DNA of 64,000 bases from Streptomyces griseicoloratus. GTDB taxonomy: Bacteria; Actinomycetota; Actinomycetes; Streptomycetales; Streptomycetaceae. The stretch lies in assembly GCF_014534645.1 (NCBI RefSeq), contig NZ_JACVQF010000235.1, positions 124,001 through 188,000 on the forward strand. Direction: 5' to 3'. The notes beneath the pieces are model-generated. The model was given only the letters and a program-made list of their open reading frames with translations, ran no database searches and was not told the DNA's origin. The translations under genes were made by a program, and so were the position numbers. Shown here piece by piece: positions 44,918 to 53,627 of this stretch (position 1 is the first letter of the stretch; each line of letters begins with the position of its first letter).

Positions 44918-45481
44918 ATGAGCGACCAACCCGCACGATGGAGCCGCGCGACCGTCTACCCCGACATGTGGGCCGACCCGGACGACGACCCCCGCCACAG
45001 CGACGGAGCCCGTCCGGAGGGTGAGCTCGCGACGCTGCGGTACTTCCTGACGAACTACCGCGCGACCCTGCTGATGAAGTGCGACGGCCTGGACGCGGAG
45101 CAGATGGCCCGCCGGTCGGTTCCACCGTCGACGATGTCGCTGCTCGGCCTGGTTCGCCACCTCGCCGAGGTGGAACGGGACTGGCTCAACTGGATCACCG
45201 ACGGCGATCCGCTGCCGAAGCTGTACGGCGACGACGGCGACCCCGACTTCGACGGAGCCGTGCCCGAGCAGGCCGAGGTCGACGCCGCGTACGCGGCCCT
45301 GGCCCGCGAACAGGCGGCCACCGACGCCGCGCTGGCCGAGCACCCCGACCTGGGCCACCGCCTGGGCAAGGACAAGATCTCGGTGCGGGAGTTGATGGTG
45401 CACAGGATCGAGGAGTACGCCCGCCACTGCGGCCACGCCGACCTGTTGCGTGAGCGCATCGACGGCCGGGTGGGCCAGTGA
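44918..45481 (+). CDS. DinB-family (DUF664) protein
   Basis: Four-helix-bundle protein of 187 aa in the DinB/DUF664 superfamily. It has LRYFLTNYRATLLMKCDGL, MSLLGLVRHLAEVERDW (a metal-ligand His in the family) and LMVHRIEEYARHCGHADLLRE near the C-terminus, supplying further His ligands. Members with known roles are thiol-dependent metalloenzymes (for example mycothiol transferases), plausible in an actinomycete. It has no clear ribosome site and may be translated from a very short leader. Confidence 0.85.
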   Translation: MSDQPARWSRATVYPDMWADPDDDPRHSDGARPEGELATLRYFLTNYRATLLMKCDGLDAEQMARRSVPPSTMSLLGLVRHLAEVERDWLNWITDGDPLPKLYGDDGDPDFDGAVPEQAEVDAAYAALAREQAATDAALAEHPDLGHRLGKDKISVRELMVHRIEEYARHCGHADLLRERIDGRVGQ

Positions 45482-45508
45482 GAGCCGGCCCAGGCGGTGA
45501 GCCGGCGG

Positions 45509-46264
45509 TCAGTGCGCGGTGAGTCCGCCGTCGACGACGAACTCCGCCCCGGTGATGAACGAGGACTCGTCGCCGGCCAGGAACAGCATCATGGGAGCGA
45601 TCTCTTCGGGCCGGCCGGCGCGCCGCATCGGGGTCCGCAGGATGTCGGGCTGCTGATCACCCTCCTCGTCGAGGATCTCCTGGATCATGGGCGTCGCGAT
45701 GACTCCCGGGTGCACGGAGTTCACGCGCACGCCCCGGGTCGCGTACTCCACGGCGGCGGTCTTGGTCAGCAGGCGTACCGCTCCCTTGGACGCCTGGTAC
45801 GCGACGGCGGCCCCGCTGCCGATCAGCCCCAGCACGGACGAGGTGTTGATCACCGAGCCGTTGCCGCCGGCGCGCAGCAGCGGCATGGCCGCCTTCATGC
45901 CAAGCCAGGTGCCGGTCTGATTCACCGCGATGACCCGGTCCCATCCCTGTTGATCGGTGTCCTCGACGCCGGGCCAGTCCACGATGCCGGCGACGTTCAC
46001 CAGCACGTCCAGCCGCCCGAAGCGCCGCTCGACGAGGGCCATGACCTCGCTCCACCGCTGTGCCGAGGTCACGTCCAGGCCGGTGCCGACGGCCTCGGCG
46101 CCGTCGTTCTCCAGGCGTGCCGCGAACTGCGCCGCGGCGTCGGCGGCGGCATCGGTGACCACGAGACGTGCTCCTTCGCGGGCGAACAGCTCCGCGGTGG
46201 CTCGGCCGATGCCCCCCGTCGCGCCGGTGATCAGCGCGGTCTTTCCCGCCAGACGTCCCATCAT
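45509..46264 (-). CDS. Short-chain dehydrogenase/reductase
   Basis: Classical SDR of 251 aa with cofactor motif TGATGGIG, NVAGIV, catalytic Ser-Tyr-Lys in SSVLG and YQASKG, and the C-terminal FITGAEFVVDGGLTAH typical of the FabG-like subfamily. MMGRL has two possible starts (46264, 46261). It is divergent from the XRE regulator at 46423, which probably controls it. Confidence 0.88.
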   Translation of the reverse strand: MMGRLAGKTALITGATGGIGRATAELFAREGARLVVTDAAADAAAQFAARLENDGAEAVGTGLDVTSAQRWSEVMALVERRFGRLDVLVNVAGIVDWPGVEDTDQQGWDRVIAVNQTGTWLGMKAAMPLLRAGGNGSVINTSSVLGLIGSGAAVAYQASKGAVRLLTKTAAVEYATRGVRVNSVHPGVIATPMIQEILDEEGDQQPDILRTPMRRAGRPEEIAPMMLFLAGDESSFITGAEFVVDGGLTAH

Positions 46265-46410
46265 GATGATGATTGCCTCGATTCCCTGTCTTCGGCTCGC
46301 GACCCGTGCATCCGTCGCTCTCCACCGAGAATGGGCAGGTCGGCAGAGGCCGGCCAGGGCGCGCGCTGCCTGGGTGCGGCGCACCCGGGCAGCGTCCACC
46401 GGTCCTTGCC

Positions 46411-46416
46411 TAGCCT
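46411..46416 (+). promoter_or_regulatory. -10 box suggesting a leaderless transcript
   Basis: TAGCCT lies 6 bases before the ATG of the XRE regulator, and no ribosome site precedes that ATG. Transcription would start at or next to the start codon. No convincing -35 is visible. Confidence 0.5.
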
Positions 46417-46422
46417 GGACAC

Positions 46423-47289
46423 ATGACCGACAACCACCTGGGCGACTTCCTCCGCGCACGCCGCGCCGACCTGCGTCCCGAGGACGTCGACATGGCGAGC
46501 TACGGGACACGCAAGGTCGCCGGACTGCGCCGCGAGGAGGTCGCCGTCCTGGCCGGGGTCAACGTCGACTACTACACCCGCTTGGAACAGGGACGCGAGC
46601 GCAACCCCTCGCCCCAGGTGCTCGACGCCCTCAGCCGCGCCCTGCGGCTCGATACGGACGCCCGCGCGCACCTGTTCCGGCTGGCCGGGCAGACACCGGG
46701 CGACCAGGTCGGCACCCACACCACCGAACGGGTCGGTCCGGCACTGCGCCAGCTGATGGACGGCTACCCGAACACACCCGCGCTCGTCCTCAACCGGACC
46801 CTGGACATCCTCGCGGCCAACGCTCTGGCCGACGCTCTCTACTCTCCCTTCGACCCGGCGGACAACCTGGCGCGGATGACGTTCCTCGACCCCGCAGGCC
46901 GGCACTTCTACACGGACTGGGACCGGGCCGCCCAGGCCACCGTCGCCAACCTGCGCCACGCGGCGGGCTTCGACCCGAACCAGCCGCGGCTGCGCGCCCT
47001 GGTCCGCACCCTCACCGAGCACAGCCCGCAGTTCACCCGCCTCTGGAACGCCCACACCGTGCGCGGCAAGACGCAGGAACCCAAGCACCTCCTCCACCCC
47101 GACGTCGGCGCCCTCACCCTCACCTACCAGGCCTTCGACGTACGCGACGCACCCGGCCAGCAGCTCGTCATCTACCACGCCGAACCGGGCAGCCCCAGCG
47201 CCCAGGCGCTCGGCCTCCTGGGCTCCCTCCACGCCGCCCGGCGCCACGACGAGCCCGTCGGCCCGTGGACACGGGACCGGACCACCTGA
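46423..47289 (+). CDS. XRE-family regulator with MmyB-like ligand-binding domain
   Basis: Transcription factor of 288 aa. The N-terminal helix-turn-helix (about residues 5-75, with GLRREEVAVLAGVNVDYYTRLE) is followed by an MmyB-like PAS-type domain (about 95-270, with LVLNRTLDILAANALADALY and LLHPDVGALTLTYQAFD), which binds a fatty acid in a characterised relative. It is divergent from one oxidoreductase (SDR at 46264) and 10 bases upstream of another (aldo/keto reductase), the standard layout for this family. Confidence 0.9.
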   Translation: MTDNHLGDFLRARRADLRPEDVDMASYGTRKVAGLRREEVAVLAGVNVDYYTRLEQGRERNPSPQVLDALSRALRLDTDARAHLFRLAGQTPGDQVGTHTTERVGPALRQLMDGYPNTPALVLNRTLDILAANALADALYSPFDPADNLARMTFLDPAGRHFYTDWDRAAQATVANLRHAAGFDPNQPRLRALVRTLTEHSPQFTRLWNAHTVRGKTQEPKHLLHPDVGALTLTYQAFDVRDAPGQQLVIYHAEPGSPSAQALGLLGSLHAARRHDEPVGPWTRDRTT

Positions 47290-47299
47290 AGGAGCAACC

Positions 47300-48298
47300 A
47301 TGCGGTACCGCACACTCGGCAGCTCGGACCTGCAGGTCTCCGAGATTTCGCTCGGGTCCTGGCTCACCTACTCCGGCGGCATCGAGGCGGACACGACCCG
47401 TGCCTGCACGGAGGCGGCGTTCGACGCGGGCGTCAACTTCTTCGACACCGCCAACGTCTACGGGCAGGGCGCCGCGGAGACGGCCTGGGGCGAGATCCTC
47501 TCGGCCCACCCGCGCGACTCCTACGTCCTGGCCACCAAGGTGTACTTCCCGATGTCGGACGACCCGGCCGACCAGGGCCTGTCCCCGGCGCAGATCGCCC
47601 AGCAGATCGACGCCTCCCTCACCCGCCTGAAGACCGACTACGTCGACCTCTACCAGGCGCACCGCTTCGACCCCACCGTCCCGATCGAGGACACGATCGA
47701 GGCGTTTCAGAAGGTCGTCGAGCAGGGCAAGGCCCGCTACATCGGCTTCAGCGAATGGACCCCCGAACAGATCCGGGCCGCGATCGACATCGCCGGCCCC
47801 GGCCTGTTCGTCTCCTCCCAGCCCCAGTACTCGATGCTGTGGCAGGCCCCCGAGGCCGAGGTCTTCGGCCTGTGCGCCACGCACGGCATCTCCCAGATCG
47901 TCTGGTCCCCCCTCGCCCAGGGCGTCCTCACCGGCAAGTACAAGCCCGGACGGCCCGTCCCCGAGGGAAGCCGGTTCGCCTCCGCCGACATGGCCGTCTC
48001 CCAGGACCTCGTCTACAGCGACGCCGCCCTCGAAGCGGTCCAGCGCCTCGTGCCCGTCGCCGAGCAGGCCGGGATGAGCATGCCCACCCTGGCGCTCGCC
48101 TGGGTCCTGCGCCGCAGCGAGGTCGCCTCCGCGATCACCGGTGCCTCCCGCCCCGAACAGGTCCACGCCAACGCCGCCGCCTCCGGCGTGGAGCTGTCCG
48201 ACGACGTGCTGGCCGCCGTCGACCGGGCCCTCGGCGACGTCCCCGTCACCGAACCCACCCTCGCCCCCGGCGCGCAGACCGGCGTCAAGCACCGCTGA
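47300..48298 (+). CDS. Aldo/keto reductase
   Basis: NADPH-dependent oxidoreductase of 332 aa, similar to the voltage-gated K+ channel beta-subunit branch (AKR6/YghZ-like). The catalytic tetrad is visible: Asp and Tyr in FFDTANVYGQG, Lys in LATKVYFP and His in YQAHRFDP. The cofactor segment SQPQYSML and C-terminal ITGASRPEQVHANA are also present. It probably shares a transcript with the XRE regulator. AAGGAG precedes the ATG. Confidence 0.9.
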   Translation: MRYRTLGSSDLQVSEISLGSWLTYSGGIEADTTRACTEAAFDAGVNFFDTANVYGQGAAETAWGEILSAHPRDSYVLATKVYFPMSDDPADQGLSPAQIAQQIDASLTRLKTDYVDLYQAHRFDPTVPIEDTIEAFQKVVEQGKARYIGFSEWTPEQIRAAIDIAGPGLFVSSQPQYSMLWQAPEAEVFGLCATHGISQIVWSPLAQGVLTGKYKPGRPVPEGSRFASADMAVSQDLVYSDAALEAVQRLVPVAEQAGMSMPTLALAWVLRRSEVASAITGASRPEQVHANAAASGVELSDDVLAAVDRALGDVPVTEPTLAPGAQTGVKHR

Positions 48299-48301
48299 CC
48301 G

Positions 48302-48327
48302 GGTGCCGCCGTCCCGGCGACGGCACC
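48302..48327. terminator. Hairpin between convergent aldo/keto reductase and VWA genes
   Basis: GGTGCCG (48302-48308) pairs with CGGCACC (48321-48327). It sits in a 33-base gap between two stop codons, so it can act in both directions. Confidence 0.5.
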
Positions 48328-48331
48328 GCGG

Positions 48332-49951
48332 TCAGATCAAGCGGAAGAGGTCGGCGGCGGCGTGGACGTCGGTGAGGTCCTCGATGGAGCGGAGGTTGTC
48401 GCAGAGGGCGTCCAGTACGGAGTCGGCTTCGCCGACGCGGGGGGCGCCGACGGCCACGCCGAAGACGCGGAAGCCCAGCCGGTGTTTGGCGTCGTTCCAG
48501 TCGCGCATCCATTGCTCGGTGACGCCGCAGTCGTCGTCGGTGAGCATCACGATGTCGCCCCGTGCGCGGGCGGAGGCGTCGAACTCCTCCTCCAGCAGTT
48601 CGCCGGCCGCTGAAAGCGGCGTCTGGTAGCTGGTTCCGCCGCCGAGGAAGGACTCCGCGAAGTCGAGCACCCGGGCGATGCCGGCCGGCTGGTCGGCCGG
48701 GAAGCGGAACACCTGGATCCGGTCGGCGGCGGAGAACAGGATGCCGACGAAGTCACGCCCGGCGTGACGGGCCTGGTCCAGCAGCGCCAGGGCGCACGCC
48801 TTGGCCCACGCCTCCCGGGTGACTCCGCCGGGCCCCGCCTCGTACATGGAGTGCGAGGTGTCCACGCACGCGATGATGGCGCCCTGGCCGGTGGTCTGCT
48901 CGCCCTGGCTGTCGTAGAGCATCAGCTCCCCGGCGGCGTAGCGGGCGGCGAAGACCGCACGCAGCTCGGGCAGGCCGAGGTTGGCCAGCTCGGAGGGGAT
49001 GACCCGCGAGAGGTCGCTGCCGAGTGTGACGCCGACCAGCTCCCCGGAGGCGTTCTCCACCTTGCGCGCACGCCCACCGCCGGCCATCTGCCTAAAGCGG
49101 CCGATCAGCTCGGCCCACTGGGCGAGACGGCCGGAGCGCAGCCGCTCGGCGAGCCGCGCACGCTGGTCGAACGGCATCCGCTCCAGCTCCCCGGGGCCGA
49201 CGCCCCAAGCGCGCATCAGCGCCGCCTCCTGGCGCGCGGCCCGGGCGGCCTTCGCCGCCGCGTTCCGCGCGGCGGCACGGACGCCGGGGGCCGCCGCAGC
49301 GAGGGCCGGAGCGGTGTCCTGGACGGCCTGCCGCGCAGCCGCCTCGGCGGCCTCGGCGTTCCTGATCGCCTGTCGTACGGCGTCGGCGGCAGGTGCCGGG
49401 ACGGTGCCGTCCTCGTCGGCCTCGGCGGCGGCCTGCTGGAGCGCCTCGCCGACGGCGTTGGCCGCGCCCTCGGTGGCCTGCTGGGCCTGCCTCGCCTGTT
49501 CCGCCTGTTCCTGGGCGTCCCGGGAGCGTTCCAGCATCCCGCGCAGCGCGGCGGCCTGGGCGAGTACGGCCATGGCGGCGGCGTAGGGGTCGCCGGCCGT
49601 CTCCCGGTGCAGCTCGGCGAACTCCGGCGACTCCACCAGTGAGGTGACGACCTGGTGGTTGACCAGCCGGCCGGGGTCCATCTCGGCGGGCTCGCGCAAC
49701 CGCGGGCGGACCTTGTAGGCGGCCAGGAACGCGTCGCACAGGAGGTCGGTGCCGGAGTCGTGGCGTTCGTTCAGCTCCTCGGCCAGTTCGCGCAGTCCGG
49801 CCGACTGCTCGTAGGTGTCGCGCCAGGCGATCCGGTCGAACCGGTCGGCGACCACGGCCGCCGTGTGCCGCTCGGGAGCGGCAGCGGGCAGGCCCAGCCA
49901 CTTCCCGGCCCGGCTCGCGAGCTCGTTGAGCGTGCTCGGTGTCGTCTCCAT
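48332..49951 (-). CDS. VWA-domain protein (MoxR partner, ViaA-like)
   Basis: 539 aa. The C-terminal von Willebrand A domain (from about residue 355) has the metal-ion site DTSHS (Asp364), followed by TSYQTPL and LTDDDCG. A long Ala/Glu/Gln-rich stretch (about residues 165-265) is predicted coiled coil, and the N-terminal part is helical. It starts 20 bases after the MoxR ATPase gene on the same strand. MoxR/VWA pairs act as chaperones that load metals or remodel protein complexes, RavA-ViaA in E. coli being the model. The client here is unknown. Confidence 0.85.
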   Translation of the reverse strand: METTPSTLNELASRAGKWLGLPAAAPERHTAAVVADRFDRIAWRDTYEQSAGLRELAEELNERHDSGTDLLCDAFLAAYKVRPRLREPAEMDPGRLVNHQVVTSLVESPEFAELHRETAGDPYAAAMAVLAQAAALRGMLERSRDAQEQAEQARQAQQATEGAANAVGEALQQAAAEADEDGTVPAPAADAVRQAIRNAEAAEAAARQAVQDTAPALAAAAPGVRAAARNAAAKAARAARQEAALMRAWGVGPGELERMPFDQRARLAERLRSGRLAQWAELIGRFRQMAGGGRARKVENASGELVGVTLGSDLSRVIPSELANLGLPELRAVFAARYAAGELMLYDSQGEQTTGQGAIIACVDTSHSMYEAGPGGVTREAWAKACALALLDQARHAGRDFVGILFSAADRIQVFRFPADQPAGIARVLDFAESFLGGGTSYQTPLSAAGELLEEEFDASARARGDIVMLTDDDCGVTEQWMRDWNDAKHRLGFRVFGVAVGAPRVGEADSVLDALCDNLRSIEDLTDVHAAADLFRLI

Positions 49952-49971
49952 GGTCTTGATCGGCCCGGTGC

Positions 49972-51162
49972 TCAGAGCTGGGCCTGCACCATGCTCGCGT
50001 CCACGCCGAGGGCCTCGGTGAGAACGCGGGCGCGCACGGCGCGCTGGCGGCCGCTGACCCGGTCGATGGCGGCGGTGGAGCGGCCGGCGCTCGCCGCCTC
50101 CTCGCGCAGCTTCTCCAGCCGCTTGCCCGCCATGGCGAGCTTGTTGTGGGCGTTCTTGATGACCCATTCGCTCAGTGCCTCGCGGGACTGCCCGGCCATG
50201 GCGTCGAGCTGGGCCTCCAGCTCCTCGATGACGTCGGCCAGGTCGAGCGCTTCCTTGGCGTCGGGGTTGACCAGGTGCAGCACCTCGCGCTCGACGGCCG
50301 GGCGTTCGGCGGGGGAGTCCCACAGCACATGGGTCAGCACCGACAGGTCGGTCTCGGCGACCGCCGGGCGGCCGTCGAGGTACGCGGACGCCTGGAGCAG
50401 GCGCACCGCCTGCCGCCAGCGGCGGTCGGAGGCGACGAGTTCCCTGCGGCGCAGGGCGGCCCGCAGCGTGCACACCGCGTCCACGATGGCGTCGGGGACG
50501 TCCACGGCAGGGACGGCTTCGGTCACGGCGTGCTGCAACGCGGCCAGCTCGACCGTGGTCCGTGCCGGTGCCGCGGGGCGGCTGACGGCGGAGCGGACCA
50601 GCGCGGCGAAGTTCGAGGGGTCCTCCAGGTACTTGACCTCGATCCGCACCAGCAGCCGGTCGTAGATCGCGGCCGAATCCTCTCCGCCGGGCAGTTCGTT
50701 GCTCGCCGTGATGGCTCCGATCAGGGGGCAGCGGATCGGCTCGCCGCCGCTCTCGGGGTGGTAGATCCGTTCGTTCAGGTAGCCCAACGTCTCGTTCAGC
50801 GCCGCCGTGGAGCACTTGAAGATCTCGTCGATGAACGCGACGTGCGCGGTCGTGGCGCGGCCGTCGTAGACCTGGCGGTACTCACCCCGGGCCAGCGCGG
50901 CGACGTCGATGGGACCGAACATCCTCGTCGGCGCGGTGAACTTCGACAGCAGGATCTCCCAGTAGGCCGCCCCCTCGATCCTGCCCGTGAGCTCCCGGGC
51001 CATCTCCGACTTCGCCGTTCCGGGCGGGCCCAGTACCAGCGAGTGCTGCCCGGCCAGCAGCGTCACCACCAGCGTCCGCACCACGTCGTCCCGCTCGTAG
51101 AAACGGTCCGACATTTCGTCGCTGATCGCCCGCAGCCGCTTGGCCGTGTCCTGCGCATCCAT
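49972..51162 (-). CDS. MoxR-family AAA+ ATPase (RavA-like)
   Basis: AAA+ ATPase of 396 aa. Walker A GPPGTAKS (residues 45-52), Walker B VAFIDEIFK, sensor 1 ITASNELPGG and the C-terminal lid are all visible, with a further helical region (about residues 285-396). The start MDAQDTAKRL at 51162 follows GAGGGG. It is the first gene of a two-gene operon with the VWA protein and should drive ATP-dependent remodelling with it. Confidence 0.9.
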   Translation of the reverse strand: MDAQDTAKRLRAISDEMSDRFYERDDVVRTLVVTLLAGQHSLVLGPPGTAKSEMARELTGRIEGAAYWEILLSKFTAPTRMFGPIDVAALARGEYRQVYDGRATTAHVAFIDEIFKCSTAALNETLGYLNERIYHPESGGEPIRCPLIGAITASNELPGGEDSAAIYDRLLVRIEVKYLEDPSNFAALVRSAVSRPAAPARTTVELAALQHAVTEAVPAVDVPDAIVDAVCTLRAALRRRELVASDRRWRQAVRLLQASAYLDGRPAVAETDLSVLTHVLWDSPAERPAVEREVLHLVNPDAKEALDLADVIEELEAQLDAMAGQSREALSEWVIKNAHNKLAMAGKRLEKLREEAASAGRSTAAIDRVSGRQRAVRARVLTEALGVDASMVQAQL

Positions 51163-51318
51163 AGTCAACCCCTCGCCTCGCGCGCCCGGTTGGGCCGTCG
51201 AGGCGCCCCTTCCCTCCGAAGCCATGACGAAGTGACAAAATATCCGAAGCCGGAGAGCGGTCACCCCGGCGGCCACGACACCCTCCCACCGGCCCCCGCT
51301 CGGCTCTCGGGACGCGTC

Positions 51319-52410
51319 TCAGTCGCAGTACGACTCCAGCGTGCCGCGGCGCCGGATGTCGAGTGTCGCGCAGTGGAAGGATCCACCGAACGGCGCGTAG
51401 TGCAGCAGATCGCACGGGATCGGCTCGAACCCCCATCCTTCGAGCGCCCGCAGCATCTGGGTGTGGTGCCGCTCCGCGATCACGCGCTTCTCGTCGACCA
51501 TGAGGACGTTCATGTTGAGCCACTTGCCGCACATCGAGGTGATCCTGAGCAGCCGGTCGTCGATCGGGTCGGGCTCCGGGGCGACCAGGATGTCCCAAGA
51601 ACTCAGGGCGTCGGGGAGGCGGTCCTTGTCGATGTACTCGGGATTGACCAGCGCCTTGCCGGGCCCGAGCAGGACGAATGTGGTGTCGATGTGCATGGGC
51701 GTACGGCAGCGGCTCTCGATCTCGTGGATGCGGTAGCCGGGTCCGAGATGACGGCGCAGCCACTCGATGCCCATGCGGTTGGTGACGTTGCTCCTCGTCA
51801 CGAACAGGTCGCGTCCCGCGCGCATGAAATCCGCCGCGTCGAACACGGGCTCGAACTCGGTGAGGATGTAGCGCATGGGCTCGCCGGCACCGGGGACGCG
51901 GAAGCCGGGCTCGAACAGTTCGTCGGTGAGCTGCGGCTTGGGTGCCGCCGTCCAGCGCGCTCCGCGCCGGAAGTAGTCCTTGAGCACCGGGCGATAGGAG
52001 TGGGTTTCGAAGTACCGGCACGGCCATGCCATCGGCGTCTCGATGATCTCGTCGCCGATCACCAGCATGCTGTCCCGCGGGCAGGTGTTGCAGAAGCCAC
52101 GTGAGGACCAGTCGGGCGTGCCGAAGCGCTTGTGGTGGTCCACGGGCTCCGGCCGCCTGACCGTGATGCCGAGTGATCCGAGGAGGGCGATGAACTGATC
52201 GAGCTCGTGCTGCGCGCGCTCGATCAGGGCGCGCGGATACCGGAAGCCGGCGGCAAGCCCTTGCAGACGCGCCGCCCACGGCGGGACGTTGCAGGCCACG
52301 ACCGGATGGGCGGAGGGGATCGTCGCGCCCTCCAGACGACCGACGATGATCTCCTCCAGCGGGTCCCACTCGTTGTGGGAATCGACGGGAGAACGTGTCG
52401 GCGTGCTCAT
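51319..52410 (-). CDS. Amidinotransferase (glycine/inosamine amidinotransferase family)
   Basis: Transfers an amidino group, usually from arginine, to an amine; 363 aa. The family's catalytic triad is in place: Asp in EPVFDAADF, His in TPMHIDTTF and Cys in GSFHCATLD. It resembles glycine amidinotransferase and StrB1/CyrA/SxtG-type enzymes of natural-product pathways. No aminocyclitol, creatine or guanidino-toxin genes lie nearby, so the acceptor is unknown. GGAGGTGG precedes the ATG. The 210 bases upstream hold one short possible reading frame. Confidence 0.88.
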   Translation of the reverse strand: MSTPTRSPVDSHNEWDPLEEIIVGRLEGATIPSAHPVVACNVPPWAARLQGLAAGFRYPRALIERAQHELDQFIALLGSLGITVRRPEPVDHHKRFGTPDWSSRGFCNTCPRDSMLVIGDEIIETPMAWPCRYFETHSYRPVLKDYFRRGARWTAAPKPQLTDELFEPGFRVPGAGEPMRYILTEFEPVFDAADFMRAGRDLFVTRSNVTNRMGIEWLRRHLGPGYRIHEIESRCRTPMHIDTTFVLLGPGKALVNPEYIDKDRLPDALSSWDILVAPEPDPIDDRLLRITSMCGKWLNMNVLMVDEKRVIAERHHTQMLRALEGWGFEPIPCDLLHYAPFGGSFHCATLDIRRRGTLESYCD

Positions 52411-52429
52411 GAATCCACCTCCGCTGCCA

Positions 52430-52612
52430 TCAGGTCTCGGCGCACGTCCAGCGGGTCGGTTCGCGCCCGTGGAACCAGCCCTGCGGCTGTCCCACCGTTT
52501 CCGGCTCGATGGGCCTGTACCCCGTGACAGCCGTCGATCTACGCGTCCGCGCGCACTGCGGAACTTCTGGTCGAAGCCGGCCCGTGGGCGCGGAGGCAGC
52601 CGGTACGGCCAC
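52430..52612 (-). CDS. Possible small protein upstream of the amidinotransferase
   Basis: 60-codon frame ending 20 bases before the amidinotransferase start. Its last 30 codons have G/C third positions typical of coding DNA here and end GWFHGREPTRWTCAET. It has no family match that I recognise and no clear ribosome site. It may be a short gene, the tail of a decayed gene, or chance. Confidence 0.25.
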   Translation of the reverse strand: MAVPAASAPTGRLRPEVPQCARTRRSTAVTGYRPIEPETVGQPQGWFHGREPTRWTCAET

Positions 52613-52621
52613 CTCCGCCGT

Positions 52622-53518
52622 TCACGACCGTGGCGGTGCCTCGCCCTTCGTCATGAGCTCCACCAGGCTGGAGAAACTGTCCGCCGCGTGCCCGGCGTCC
52701 ATGCCGCGCCGGAAGAGGCCGGCGACGGCGGCCGGAAGGGCGGTGTCGACGCCCGCGTCGGCGTTGGTGTGCAGGACGTGCTCGACACTGGCCGTCCCCA
52801 TGCTCAGGCGGTCCACGTCGCCGAGGTGGTGACCGGCGTCGATGCGTTCGGCGTAGAAGGCGAAGAAGCCGGGCAGTGAGTTCGCGGTCTCGGTGGCGTG
52901 CGGCAGGATGTCGGCCGCGGTCAGGCCGTTCGCACGGGCGAGGGCGATCGCCTGCCAGTAGCTCAGCATGGACGTCCAGAACATCACCATGCCGAGCTGG
53001 TAGAAGAGCGCGGCGAGACCCGGGTCCTCCCCCCGGTGGTCCGTCCTGCCGGTGATGACTTCGAGCAGGGGCCGATGCCTGTCGAACGTCTCGCGCGGGC
53101 CGCTGTAGAAGGTGGCCGAGTCGGGCTGCCCGATGCCGGAGGGCGGCACGGTGATGCCGCCGGTCAGGTGCACGGCGCCCCGCTCGGCCGCCCAGCGGGC
53201 GGCGGCCCGGGCCCGCTCGGGGGTGTCGGAGCTGAGGTTGACGAGGACCCGGCCGGTCAGCGCCGCGGCGGCGGGGTTCAGCACGTCGTACATCGCCGCG
53301 TAGTCCGTGAGGCTGAGGATCACCACCTCATTGGCGGCGAGCGCCTGCTCCACGTCCGGTGCGAGCACCGCGCCGCGGGACACGAGGTCGTCCGCGCGGG
53401 AGGAGGTGCGGTTCCACAAGGTGACCGCGTATCCGCGGTCCAGGAATGCCGCGGCGATGGCTCGGCCCATGGGCCCGAGTCCGATCACGGTGACCGACTG
53501 CCCGGTTCTGCTGCTCAT
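52622..53518 (-). CDS. NAD(P)-dependent oxidoreductase, imine-reductase-like
   Basis: Beta-hydroxyacid dehydrogenase superfamily protein of 298 aa. The N-terminal Rossmann fold has VIGLGPMGRAIAAAFLDRG and WNRTSSRADDL. LSSDTPERARAAARWAAERG and the helical segment GEDPGLAALFYQLGMV resemble imine reductases and the NADPH-dependent reductases annotated near TetR genes. The ATG at 53518 follows GTGGAGG. It is divergent from the TetR regulator at 53628. The substrate is unknown. Confidence 0.82.
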   Translation of the reverse strand: MSSRTGQSVTVIGLGPMGRAIAAAFLDRGYAVTLWNRTSSRADDLVSRGAVLAPDVEQALAANEVVILSLTDYAAMYDVLNPAAAALTGRVLVNLSSDTPERARAAARWAAERGAVHLTGGITVPPSGIGQPDSATFYSGPRETFDRHRPLLEVITGRTDHRGEDPGLAALFYQLGMVMFWTSMLSYWQAIALARANGLTAADILPHATETANSLPGFFAFYAERIDAGHHLGDVDRLSMGTASVEHVLHTNADAGVDTALPAAVAGLFRRGMDAGHAADSFSSLVELMTKGEAPPRS

Positions 53519-53542
53519 GAAGCGACCTCCACGCATCTCTAA

Positions 53543-53607
53543 AACGAACGCTCTACTCAGAGCGGTGCCCGCAACGTACCACGCTCCTGGAACGAACGCT
53601 CTACTCA
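53543..53607. promoter_or_regulatory. Two 17-base direct repeats in the TetR divergent promoter region
   Basis: AACGAACGCTCTACTCA occurs at 53543-53559 and again at 53591-53607, 48 bases apart, between the oxidoreductase and TetR genes. Likely operators for the TetR protein: the second copy lies 8 bases upstream of a -10-like TACGGT (53616-53621), itself 6 bases before the TetR ATG. Confidence 0.7.
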
Positions 53608-53627
53608 ATTACCGGTACGGTGGCCGC

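Noticed and set aside
52898-53542. Plus-strand frame opposite the imine-reductase-like gene
   Set aside because: Low-complexity Gly/Arg/Val translation with no recognisable fold; the minus-strand gene has clear Rossmann motifs.
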